Shown: positions 1 to 6,502 of the stretch, piece after piece
Layout of the letters: each line of letters opens with the position of its first letter
Position numbering within the stretch: position 1 is the stretch's first letter
Source: Kiritimatiellales bacterium
GTDB taxonomy: Bacteria > Verrucomicrobiota > Kiritimatiellia > Kiritimatiellales > Pontiellaceae
Assembly (NCBI GenBank): GCA_021734595.1
Contig: JAIPIO010000057.1
Coordinates: 1-15,948, forward strand
Length of the DNA: 15,948 bases
Reading direction: 5' to 3'
Position numbers and translations under genes: made by a program
The notes under the pieces: model-generated
Databases searched by the model: none
The model's input: only the letters and a program-made list of their open reading frames with translations
What the model was told of the DNA's origin: nothing

Positions 1-1
1 G

Positions 2-118
2 CTGTCCCAACATAGGGGAAAACTATTTCATCGTCTGATGCAGCAATCGGTGGTTTCGAGACCGAAAGCTGTTAAGGATTTTTACAACACTAAACCACAA
101 CATGTAGAGGCCACTTGA
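2..118 (+). CDS. Partial reading frame cut by the left edge, unrecognised
   Basis: Reading frame 2 is open from the first bases of the window to a TGA at 116-118. It encodes 38 residues whose composition looks protein-like, including the stretch KLFHRLMQQSVVSRP. If real, this is only the C-terminal end of a gene that starts outside the window. The stretch vaguely resembles the tails of some transposases, but that rests on memory of style only and I do not assign a family. The stop lies 25 bases before lipB, on the same strand. The frame could also be chance, since 38 codons without a stop is not rare. Confidence 0.35.
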   Translation: MSQHRGKLFHRLMQQSVVSRPKAVKDFYNTKPQHVEAT

Positions 119-143
119 TTAAGTCAGCCAGCCACGTTTTGTT

Positions 144-848
144 ATGAATGCCTGGTCGGTACAGTTTGATGAACCGGTCTCCTATCGGGAAGCGCTGGAT
201 ATGCAGCACCGTTTCCTGAAAGCCCGGCAGGAGGATGAGATTCCCGACACGGTCCTGCTGCTCCAGCATAAGCCCGTTGTTACGCTGGGCAACCGCGGGC
301 GGGACAACTACCTGCTCAAAACGCCTGAAGAATACCGTGCCTTGGGGATTGATCTTTTTCATGTGGAACGCGGCGGGGATGTGACCTACCACGGGCCGGG
401 GCAATGGGTCCTCTATCCCATTCTTCATCTGGGAGGCAGCGAGGCCGACTCCCACGGGTATCTGCACAACCTCGAGGAAGTTGCCATCCGCACGCTCAAC
501 GATTACGGCATTGAAGGATTCCGCCGGGAGGGCAAGTCCGGCGCATGGACGGCACAGGGGAAAGTGGCTGCTATCGGATTTCGGCTGAAGCGCTGGGTGT
601 CGTTCCATGGCATGAGCTTTAACGTCAGTCTTGATCTCAGCGGGTTCCAGACGATCGTGCCGTGCGGGTTGGTGGGGGAGCCAGTGGCCTCGCTGCAAAC
701 CATTCTCGGCGATGCGTGTCCTGAAATGAATGCGGTCCGCGATTCCCTGTTAAAACATTTTTCCGAAGTCTGCAAACGCGATTTGGAGTGCTTCAACGCT
801 AATCGGGAGTTGCCTCCCGCGTTGCGGGGTTTGATGAGTGATCAGTGA
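144..848 (+). CDS. lipB: Octanoyltransferase LipB (lipoate biosynthesis)
   Basis: This 234-residue protein matches the LipB family in length and motifs. The family transfers octanoyl groups from octanoyl-ACP to the lipoyl domains of 2-oxoacid dehydrogenases and the glycine cleavage H protein, before LipA inserts sulfur; it acts in the cytoplasm. The signature RGGDVTYHGPGQ is at residues 76-87. The catalytic lysine is K140 in the GKVAAIG segment, and the catalytic cysteine is C174 in IVPCG. The start is fixed by an in-frame TAA at 120-122 with no other usable start codon before the ATG. No clear Shine-Dalgarno sequence precedes it. lipA is not in the window. The gene is convergent with surE, and its stop codon lies inside a 10-bp inverted repeat. 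Identification is secure. Confidence 0.96.
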   Translation: MNAWSVQFDEPVSYREALDMQHRFLKARQEDEIPDTVLLLQHKPVVTLGNRGRDNYLLKTPEEYRALGIDLFHVERGGDVTYHGPGQWVLYPILHLGGSEADSHGYLHNLEEVAIRTLNDYGIEGFRREGKSGAWTAQGKVAAIGFRLKRWVSFHGMSFNVSLDLSGFQTIVPCGLVGEPVASLQTILGDACPEMNAVRDSLLKHFSEVCKRDLECFNANRELPPALRGLMSDQ

Positions 849-872
849 GTCGTGATTTCTTCCACGACTCAC
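845..872. terminator. Inverted repeat between convergent lipB and surE, possible bidirectional terminator
   Basis: A perfect 10-bp inverted repeat, GTGAGTCGTG (845-854) and CACGACTCAC (863-872), surrounds an 8-base loop and overlaps the lipB stop codon. Further imperfect AGTGA/TCACT arms (837-841 and 883-887) lie outside it. There is no strong T-run on either side, so a classical intrinsic terminator is only possible. Its position between convergent genes fits a bidirectional end. Confidence 0.45.
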
Positions 873-889
873 GTTTCACCCGTCACTTC

Positions 890-1651
890 TCAATACTCCA
901 CATTCCATTCCTTCACCTGCGCCATGGCATGTTGCGCGGTTAGGTCGATATGGATGGGGGTGAGGGCGACGTAGCCGTCCGCCACCACCCGCACGTCAGT
1001 GTCGGGGGAGTCGTCGAGCAGGTCGAGTTCGCCGTCGAGCCAGTAGTAGTCGTTGCCGCGCGGATCGCTGTGCTTCAGGAATTTTTCGACAAAGCGGGAA
1101 CGGCCCATGCGGGCGGCCTTCATGCCTTTGAGTTCGTTGTAGGGCCGGTTCGGTATATTCACATTCAGGAGCGTGCCGTCCGGCAGCGGATTCTTCAGTA
1201 CGTTGGCCACGATTTCCGTCGCGACTTTTTTGGCGGTGTCCCAATTCGGGTTCAGGTAGGTGCAAAGCGATATGGCGATGGCGGGGACGCCGAGAATAAC
1301 CGCTTCGCTGGCGGCGGATACGGTGCCAGAATAGAGTACGCTGATGCCGGTGTTGGAGCCGAGGTTGATGCCGCTGACGACGAGGTCGGGGAGGTCGTTT
1401 TCCATCAGCAGGCAGAGCGCGAGTTTGATGCAGTCGGCCGGGGTACCGCCCACGGCAAGACCAAAGGGGAGGTCGTCTTTTTCGACGGAGACGGTTTTGA
1501 TCGGGTCGGAAAGCGTGATGGCATGCCCGGCGGCGCTGCGTTCCACATCCGGTGCCACCACATGAATGTCGCCCAAGGGCGTAACGGCCTCGTGGAGCGC
1601 CTTGATGCCGCGCGCGTGGATGCCGTCATCGTTGCAAAGTAGAATTTTCAT
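890..1651 (-). CDS. surE: 5'/3'-nucleotidase SurE
   Basis: SurE hydrolyses nucleoside monophosphates to nucleosides using a divalent metal and has been linked to stationary-phase survival. The 253-residue protein begins MKILLCNDDGI. The metal-binding acidic pair is D8-D9, followed by S39 in ERSAAGH and the GINLGSN motif with N96. The conserved segment YSGTVSAASEA is at 107-117. The length is normal for the family. An upstream in-frame ATG at 1711 would add 20 residues, but the family starts directly at the MKILL strand, so the start at 1651 is preferred. No good ribosome binding site is visible. The gene is divergent from rpe, and the 193-base gap holds several TTCCA-N5-TGGAA palindromes. Confidence 0.95.
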   Translation of the reverse strand: MKILLCNDDGIHARGIKALHEAVTPLGDIHVVAPDVERSAAGHAITLSDPIKTVSVEKDDLPFGLAVGGTPADCIKLALCLLMENDLPDLVVSGINLGSNTGISVLYSGTVSAASEAVILGVPAIAISLCTYLNPNWDTAKKVATEIVANVLKNPLPDGTLLNVNIPNRPYNELKGMKAARMGRSRFVEKFLKHSDPRGNDYYWLDGELDLLDDSPDTDVRVVADGYVALTPIHIDLTAQHAMAQVKEWNVEY

Positions 1652-1705
1652 ACGCGCAATATGCCCGTTCAGCCGCCGCAGTTCAATGCGCAAAAGCGGG
1701 CCGGT

Positions 1706-1720
1706 TTCCAATGTCTGGAA
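1706..1720. repeat. TTCCA-N5-TGGAA palindrome, copy 1
   Basis: Exact match to the 15-bp palindrome with spacer ATGTC, in the surE-rpe divergent intergenic region. An A/T flank extends the symmetry to TTTCCA/TGGAAA. The next copy starts 21 bp downstream. Confidence 0.85.
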
Positions 1721-1726
1721 AATTTA

Positions 1727-1741
1727 TTCCGATGGTTGGAA
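1727..1741. repeat. TTCCA-N5-TGGAA palindrome, near match
   Basis: One mismatch in the left arm (TTCCG) with spacer ATGGT. It starts 21 bp after copy 1 and 31 bp before the next exact copy, so all three could lie on one face of the helix. Confidence 0.6.
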
Positions 1742-1757
1742 AGAACAAGGCCGGATT

Positions 1758-1772
1758 TTCCAGCCATTGGAA
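1758..1772. repeat. TTCCA-N5-TGGAA palindrome, copy 2
   Basis: Exact match with spacer GCCAT. It ends 13 bases before the -35 element of the probable rpe promoter, a position where an activator or a nucleoid protein could touch RNA polymerase. Confidence 0.85.
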
Positions 1773-1785
1773 GGGGGGTGCACCC

Positions 1786-1814
1786 TTGACCTTTGCGTAC
1801 AGGTTGGTTAGCTT
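1786..1814 (+). promoter_or_regulatory. Probable sigma-70-type promoter of rpe-lepA-lepB
   Basis: TTGACC at 1786-1791 and TAGCTT at 1809-1814 are separated by 17 bases. The TTGAC core also appears in the putative rpsT and rplM promoters, and each is followed shortly after the -10 by a TGCC or CGCC stretch. The element lies 31 bases before the rpe start codon. Confidence 0.6.
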
Positions 1815-1844
1815 CTGCCTTCGATTTTTTGATGGGGAACCATA

Positions 1845-2519
1845 ATGCCTGAAATTCAAATATTGCCCTCGATACTGGCGGCGGACATTGGCCACCTGGC
1901 CGACGGTTGCCGTCGTGCCGCGGCGGCGGGTGCGGATCAGCTTCATGTGGATGTGATGGACGGCGTGTTTGTGCCGAATATCAGTTTCGGGCCGGATGTG
2001 GTGAAGATGGCCCGCGCGGAGGTAGACATTCCGCTGGATGTGCACCTGATGGTGATAGAGCCGCAGTATCATGTCGAGGCGTTCGCCGAGGCGGGGTCGG
2101 ACACGATCCTGATCCATATCGAGGCCAAATGCGATGTGGAACAGGTGCTGGCGGATATCCGCGGGCTCGGCTGCCGTGCCGGAATCACGCTGAACCCGGA
2201 AACCCCGGCGGAGAGCATTTTCCAATGTCTGGAAAACCGGCTGGTGGACGAAGTGCTGTGCATGTCGGTTCATCCAGGGTTTGGCGGGCAGCAGTATCTC
2301 CAGTATGTGGAGGAGAAGATTGTGCAGATCCGCCGAAAAGCGGAGTGGGTTGATATTTCAATCGATGGCGGCATCAATGGTGAAACGGCCCAAACGGCCG
2401 CCGCGCACGGCGTGAATATGTTCGTGGCCGGCTCCTATCTGTTTAAACAGGCCGATATGAAAGGTGAGATTTCCAATCTCCGGAAATCCGCTGGGGACAA
2501 CTTTTGCAAGGCAGTATGA
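1845..2519 (+). CDS. rpe: Ribulose-phosphate 3-epimerase
   Basis: This 224-residue TIM-barrel enzyme interconverts ribulose 5-phosphate and xylulose 5-phosphate in the pentose phosphate pathway. Family landmarks are all present: PSILAAD at 8-14, HVDVMDG at 34-40 with metal ligands H34 and D36, DVHLMV with H67, SVHPGFGGQ at 141-149, and IDGGI with D174. The length is typical. The ATG follows GATGGGGAACC, a weak ribosome binding site. It is the first gene of a rpe-lepA-lepB operon; its TGA overlaps the lepA ATG. The gene carries one exact copy of the TTCCA-N5-TGGAA palindrome and one near copy within its coding sequence. Confidence 0.97.
   Translation: MPEIQILPSILAADIGHLADGCRRAAAAGADQLHVDVMDGVFVPNISFGPDVVKMARAEVDIPLDVHLMVIEPQYHVEAFAEAGSDTILIHIEAKCDVEQVLADIRGLGCRAGITLNPETPAESIFQCLENRLVDEVLCMSVHPGFGGQQYLQYVEEKIVQIRRKAEWVDISIDGGINGETAQTAAAHGVNMFVAGSYLFKQADMKGEISNLRKSAGDNFCKAV
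2220..2234. repeat. TTCCA-N5-TGGAA palindrome, copy 3 (inside rpe)
   Basis: Exact match with the same spacer, ATGTC, as copy 1, although this copy is coding (codons of IFQCLEN). Symmetry extends to TTTTCCA/TGGAAAA. Confidence 0.85.
2471..2485. repeat. TTCCA-N5-TGGAA palindrome, near match (end of rpe)
   Basis: One mismatch in the right arm (CGGAA), spacer ATCTC. Flanking bases extend it to GATTTCC/GGAAATC. It lies in the last codons of rpe, 31 bases before the lepA start. Confidence 0.55.
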
Positions 2520-4324
2520 ACGACTTATCACTAGTACGGAATTTTTGCATTATCGCACACATCGACCACGGCAAGTCTACGCTGGCCGACCGCATGCTGG
2601 AACTGACGAAGACGGTAGAGCAGCGCAATATGAAGGAGCAGTTGCTCGACTCGATGGATCTGGAGCGCGAGCGCGGCATTACCATCAAGGCCCATCCGGT
2701 GACGATGAAATATACGGCGAAGGATGGAAAGGAATATACCTTCAACCTGATCGACACACCCGGACATGTGGATTTTTCCTATGAGGTTTCCCGCAGTCTG
2801 CAGGCCTGCGAGGGCGCGATTCTGGTGGTGGACGCGGCGCAGGGAGTGGAGGCGCAAACGGTTTCAAACACCTATCTGGCGGTTGAGAACAAGCTGGCGA
2901 TCATTCCGGTGCTGAACAAGGTTGAAATGCCCAATGCGGATGTCGATGAGGTTTCCCAGCAGATCGAGGACATCCTTGCCATCGAGGCGACCGATGCGCT
3001 GCAGGTGAGTGCCAAGACGGGTTTGGGCGTGAAAGCGGTACTTGAAGCGGTGGTGGAGCGTTTCCCTCCGCCTCCTCCGGGCAAGGATAGCTTTACCCGT
3101 GCATTGGTGTTCGACTCCAAATACGACGCCTACCGTGGCGTGGTGGTCTATATGCGCGTCTTCAGCGGTCGGCTGACGGCAGGCGACCGGGTGCAGGTGA
3201 TGAGTACCGGTGAAAACTACGAAATCAAGGAAGTCGGCGTATTCACCCCTGAAATGTCCAAGCGCAATGCGCTGGAAGAAGGTTCGGTAGGCTATGTGAT
3301 CGCCAACATCAAGGATGCCTCCGAAATCAAGATCGGCGACACCCTGACGCTTTCAAAGGCGCCCGCTTCAGACGCGTTGCCGGGATTCAAGGAAATCCAT
3401 CCAATGGTCTTTTCGGGCATATATCCGGTGGAAACGTCCGACTATGAGAAGCTCGGTTCAAGCATGGACAAGCTGCGCCTTAACGATGCTTCATTCAGCT
3501 TCCAGGCCGAGTCGTCGATTGCCTTGGGTTTTGGTTTCCGCTGCGGGTTTCTGGGATTGCTGCACATGGAAATCATAATGGAACGTCTGCGCCGCGAGTT
3601 CAACCTCGACATCATTTCGTCGTACCCGAACGTGGTTTACCGGATCATCATGAAAAGCGGCGCGGTGGAAGAGATCGATAATCCCATGTATCTTCCCGAC
3701 CTCTCGGTGATTGAGCGCATCGAGGAACCGATGATCAACGCCACGATTATCTGCCCGACCGATTATCTGGGCGAGATGATGAAGTTGATCATGGATCGGC
3801 GCGGGGATATTGTTAAGACCGATTCGATCGACGGGCGCCGGGTGATGCTCACCTGCCACATGCCGCTGAACGAAGTGCTGCTCGACTTTTACGACAAATT
3901 GAAGACTATTAGCCGCGGCTATGCTTCGATGGACTATGAATATTCCGACTACCAGGCTGCCGACCTGGTGAGGATGGATGTCATGATCCATGGCGAGGTG
4001 GTTGATGCCTTTTCGAGCATCCTGCACCGCACCAAAGCGGAGTTCCGCGGGCGACAGATGTGCAAGTCGTTGCTTGATGTGATTCCGCGTCAGGCCTTTG
4101 CCGTGGCACTGCAGGCAGCGGTGGGAGGAAAGATTATCGCCCGGGAGACCGTACGCGCCTATCGCAAGGATGTAACCGCCAAATGCTACGGTGGCGATAT
4201 CAGCCGCAAGCGCAAGTTGCTCGAACGGCAGAAAGAGGGTAAAAAGAAGCTCAAGAAAATCGGCAAGGTGAACATTCCGCAGGAAGCGTTCATCGCGGTG
4301 CTGAAAACCAATACGCAGGGATAA
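2516..4324 (+). CDS. lepA: Elongation factor 4 (LepA), ribosome back-translocase GTPase
   Basis: LepA/EF4 is a ribosome-binding translational GTPase whose in vivo role includes ribosome assembly or initiation quality. This 602-residue protein has the family length and order. The P-loop segment AHIDHGKST is at 14-22, RGITI at 53-57, DTPGHVDF at 80-87, and SAKTG at 165-169. The LepA-specific C-terminal domain ends near KVNIPQEAFIAVLKT. The G4 element reads NKVE at 134-137 where NKxD is usual. The ATG overlaps the rpe TGA (ATGA), and AAGG lies about 8 bases upstream. An in-frame TTG at 2504 would only add four residues and is not preferred. lepB follows 23 bases later, a common lepA-lepB arrangement. 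Confidence 0.97.
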   Translation: MNDLSLVRNFCIIAHIDHGKSTLADRMLELTKTVEQRNMKEQLLDSMDLERERGITIKAHPVTMKYTAKDGKEYTFNLIDTPGHVDFSYEVSRSLQACEGAILVVDAAQGVEAQTVSNTYLAVENKLAIIPVLNKVEMPNADVDEVSQQIEDILAIEATDALQVSAKTGLGVKAVLEAVVERFPPPPPGKDSFTRALVFDSKYDAYRGVVVYMRVFSGRLTAGDRVQVMSTGENYEIKEVGVFTPEMSKRNALEEGSVGYVIANIKDASEIKIGDTLTLSKAPASDALPGFKEIHPMVFSGIYPVETSDYEKLGSSMDKLRLNDASFSFQAESSIALGFGFRCGFLGLLHMEIIMERLRREFNLDIISSYPNVVYRIIMKSGAVEEIDNPMYLPDLSVIERIEEPMINATIICPTDYLGEMMKLIMDRRGDIVKTDSIDGRRVMLTCHMPLNEVLLDFYDKLKTISRGYASMDYEYSDYQAADLVRMDVMIHGEVVDAFSSILHRTKAEFRGRQMCKSLLDVIPRQAFAVALQAAVGGKIIARETVRAYRKDVTAKCYGGDISRKRKLLERQKEGKKKLKKIGKVNIPQEAFIAVLKTNTQG

Positions 4325-4347
4325 GTTAACAGGCAGAAGGCAGGAAC

Positions 4348-5418
4348 ATGATTGAAATACTAAAACGTAGAAAACTCAGGAAGCATCTTAAGGATTATCT
4401 GCACGCCGCGAAACACGCCCGCCACATGCGCGAGGATATCGCTAATCCTGAAGACATTTCCCTTTTGCTTGACGCCGAAGCCGCCGTGGCGGCCATTTAC
4501 CAGACCGGGACCGGCGATGCCGAACCGGCCATTAATAGGCTGGCGGATGCGATCGAAAAAGTATACCCCGCTCCGCCGAATGCCGGTGTGCGCGAAAACG
4601 TGGAAGTGATTATCGTGGCGCTCGCCGCCGCTATGGCGATCCGCGCCTTCTTCTTCCAACCCTTCAAGATTCCGACCGGTTCCATGCAACCCACGCTGAA
4701 CGGGATTTTGTTGGAACAGCAGTCGAAGGCGGGCGTTCTTGACCGTCAGCCCCTGAAATTCGTGAAGTGGTTGTTCACCGGTGAGTCGTACAAGGTATAC
4801 CGGGCCAAGGTGAGCGGAAATGTGACTCGTAGTTATGGGGATCGCGATAAGCTTTATGTCGAGATTGGTGGCGTTAGTCACAAAATCCCGCGAAACCTGT
4901 ATGAGGCAGGTTATGTTCAACTCCGGGATTTTTATTCCAAAGGGGATGTGATTGCCGCATGCAAGGTGATCGCGGGCGACCATATCCTGGTCAATAAAAT
5001 GAAGTACAACTTCATGCGGCCACAACGTGGCGATGTTGCGGTTTTTGACACACGCCATATCGACCACCCCGAAGTCCGGGAAAAAACCTTCTACATCAAA
5101 CGGATGGTGGGTCTTTCCGGCGAAAAGATTCAGGTTCAGAATGGCCGGTTGGTAGCAAATGGCAAGATTGTGACCACGCCGCCCATATTTGAAAAGATCG
5201 CCACGGCTGAGGAATACAGCGGCCACGGCAACGCCGGACAGTTGTCGCGCGAAAGCGATGTCCTGCAGGTTGGGGCGGATGAATACCTGATGTTTGGAGA
5301 CAACACGCATCACAGTCTGGACGGGCGTTATTTCGGCGGCGTGAAGCGGGATGATTTCCTGGGACCGGCCTTTTTCGTCTATTGGCCTTTCAGAAGCCAT
5401 TGGGGAATGGTGCACTAG
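4348..5418 (+). CDS. lepB: Signal peptidase I with large internal insertion
   Basis: Signal peptidase I cleaves signal peptides from secreted proteins at the outer face of the cytoplasmic membrane. The catalytic serine is S112 in the segment IPTGSMQPTL, and the general-base lysine is K251 in YIKRMVGLSGE. Box E reads GDNTHHSLDGRYFG at 317-330. A cytoplasmic, charged, probably helical N-terminus of about 83 residues precedes one membrane segment at roughly 84-104. Between box B and GDHILVNK (210-217) there are about 90 extra residues compared with the E. coli-type core, including a poorly recognised insert at 120-205. The start has AGGAAC just upstream. It is the last gene of the rpe-lepA-lepB operon; no terminator hairpin is visible after it. 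Confidence 0.93.
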   Translation: MIEILKRRKLRKHLKDYLHAAKHARHMREDIANPEDISLLLDAEAAVAAIYQTGTGDAEPAINRLADAIEKVYPAPPNAGVRENVEVIIVALAAAMAIRAFFFQPFKIPTGSMQPTLNGILLEQQSKAGVLDRQPLKFVKWLFTGESYKVYRAKVSGNVTRSYGDRDKLYVEIGGVSHKIPRNLYEAGYVQLRDFYSKGDVIAACKVIAGDHILVNKMKYNFMRPQRGDVAVFDTRHIDHPEVREKTFYIKRMVGLSGEKIQVQNGRLVANGKIVTTPPIFEKIATAEEYSGHGNAGQLSRESDVLQVGADEYLMFGDNTHHSLDGRYFGGVKRDDFLGPAFFVYWPFRSHWGMVH

Positions 5419-5445
5419 GAACCTTAAATTTACGGGATTTGCGGG

Positions 5446-5473
5446 TTGACTTCATCCCCGGCATGGCTATTAT
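5446..5473 (+). promoter_or_regulatory. Probable promoter of rpsT
   Basis: TTGACT at 5446-5451 and TATTAT at 5468-5473 have a 16-base spacer. The start codon is 53 bases downstream. The pattern resembles the proposed rpe and rplM promoters, including a following TGCC. Confidence 0.65.
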
Positions 5474-5526
5474 CCGTGCCTTGTTTTCTGATATATAAAA
5501 CGAGTTTTAACCGGAGTTGAATTAAT

Positions 5527-5796
5527 ATGCCGAACCTGAAAAGCGCAAAAAAGAGAATGCGGCAGTCGGAGAAAAGTTATGAACGCAATGTGCAGGTACG
5601 CACGCGTGTCAAGAGCGCTCGCCGTGCCATGATGGAAGCACTGGAAGGCAAGGACGCGGAATCCGCCGAAAAGGCTTTCCGTACTTATTGCTCGGTTCTC
5701 GATAGTGCCGCCAAGAAAGGCGTCATTACAAAGAATACTGCAGTCCGTCGCAAAACGAATGCGGCCAACGGCGTGCGTAAGCTTGCATCTGTGTAG
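5527..5796 (+). CDS. rpsT: 30S ribosomal protein S20
   Basis: S20 is a primary binder of 16S rRNA in the small subunit. The 89-residue basic protein starts MPNLKSAKKRMRQSEK and ends TNAANGVRKLASV; the alternating basic and alanine-rich helices are typical, including the segment KKGVITKNTAVRRKT. Length is normal. GGAG lies about 10 bases before the ATG. The gene is monocistronic, with its own promoter and a strong terminator. Confidence 0.97.
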   Translation: MPNLKSAKKRMRQSEKSYERNVQVRTRVKSARRAMMEALEGKDAESAEKAFRTYCSVLDSAAKKGVITKNTAVRRKTNAANGVRKLASV

Positions 5797-5817
5797 GCAA
5801 ATCCCGTCGCATCAATG

Positions 5818-5846
5818 AAAAACCCGCCAAACTGGCGGGTTTTTTC
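5818..5846. terminator. Intrinsic terminator after rpsT, probably bidirectional
   Basis: The stem is CCCGCCA (5823-5829) with TGGCGGG (5833-5839) and a 3-base loop, extended by A/T pairs and followed by a T-run. The A-run on the left gives a T-run on the minus strand, so it can also end the minus-strand lipoprotein gene that stops at 5869. Confidence 0.92.
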
Positions 5847-5868
5847 GTGTTTGGGAATGGTTCGTCCC

Positions 5869-6384
5869 TCACCAATTCTCAAGCAGACCATCCAGCAGGA
5901 ACCTAGAGAGATCCGCTGCAGCAACCGGCAATGTGCTCCGTTTGGCACCGGTCAGGTCTGAACTGAACGGGAAGGTTGCTTCTCCGTAGACCTTGTTAAT
6001 GCTCGAGATTACTTTTCCGGTCTCCCTGTTCTTCAGTTGGCTGTCGGCTGTTATTATCAGCCGGTACTCTCTGGCACGCGATGTTTTGTTTTTGTCATAA
6101 CTCAGCGCCTGTAGTTCGTAATCCGTCATGGTCACTTCCAGCACAGCGTCCGCCAGTTTGGAGTTTTCAATGGTTACCCGTCCATCAAACTGAATACGCT
6201 GTCTCAACGCTTTTGTAACTTCGAGTTCAATGGCCGGTTCGGTGGTTTTATTGATGACCGGTGCCAGATGAACGCTTTTAATGCCTTCCGGTGCGGTTCC
6301 GCCAAGTTCGTATCCCGCGCAGCCGCCGAACAACAGAACGACCGCCAAACAGGGGATGGATAATACTGAAAAGATGTGCTTCAT
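5869..6384 (-). CDS. lptE: LptE-like outer-membrane lipoprotein (LPS assembly)
   Basis: The 171-residue protein begins with a lipoprotein signal: a charged start, a hydrophobic stretch and a lipobox-like LFGGC with the lipidated cysteine at C22. The mature part has landmarks of the LptE family: YELGGTAPEGIKSV at 25-38, NKTTEP at 45-50, VTKAL at 56-60, then DGRVTIENSKLADAVL around 67-82 and ALSYD at 93-97. LptE sits as a plug in the LptD barrel and helps insert lipopolysaccharide in the outer membrane. The family is highly divergent, so the symbol is a best assignment. A good ribosome binding site (AGGAAGG) precedes the ATG. It is divergent from serA and has a consensus -35 sequence. Confidence 0.82.
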   Translation of the reverse strand: MKHIFSVLSIPCLAVVLLFGGCAGYELGGTAPEGIKSVHLAPVINKTTEPAIELEVTKALRQRIQFDGRVTIENSKLADAVLEVTMTDYELQALSYDKNKTSRAREYRLIITADSQLKNRETGKVISSINKVYGEATFPFSSDLTGAKRSTLPVAAADLSRFLLDGLLENW

Positions 6385-6408
6385 ATTGCCTTCCTGATTT
6401 TGGTGTGT

Positions 6409-6436
6409 ACTGTCTCAGAAAAAATGAATTTGTCAA
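6409..6436 (-). promoter_or_regulatory. Probable promoter of the lptE-like gene
   Basis: On the minus strand TTGACA (6431-6436) is followed after 16 bases by GACAGT (6409-6414). The -35 is a perfect consensus match and the -10 is weak. It lies 24 bases before the start codon. Confidence 0.5.
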
Positions 6437-6443
6437 AGCTTGA

Positions 6444-6455
6444 TTCCGTACGGAA
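6444..6455. promoter_or_regulatory. Perfect 12-bp palindrome in the lptE-serA divergent region
   Basis: TTCCGTACGGAA is a perfect even palindrome 47 bases before the serA ATG and just behind the lptE -35 element. Its position suits an operator for either gene. The arms share TTCC/GGAA with the 15-bp palindrome family elsewhere, but the spacing differs. Confidence 0.45.
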
Positions 6456-6502
6456 CTCTACATACTCTGGCTTTTCGTTTTAAACCAATAGAGAGGATGG
6501 TT

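Noticed and set aside
90..698. 202-residue minus-strand open frame across lipB
   Set aside because: It is antisense to a secure lipB gene, has no recognisable domain and reflects codon bias.
845..872. Mobile miniature element between lipB and surE
   Set aside because: Only a single short inverted repeat is present, with no target duplication or second copy in the window; a terminator role is simpler.
4360..5415. 351-residue minus-strand frame antisense to almost all of lepB
   Set aside because: LepB is certain on the plus strand. The antisense frame shows no family motif or ribosome binding site; long antisense frames are common in this codon style.
6440..6502. N-terminal extension of SerA from a TTG at 6440
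   Set aside because: It lacks a ribosome binding site and family similarity, and would overlap the palindrome and promoter region; the ATG at 6503 has GAGAGG at proper distance.
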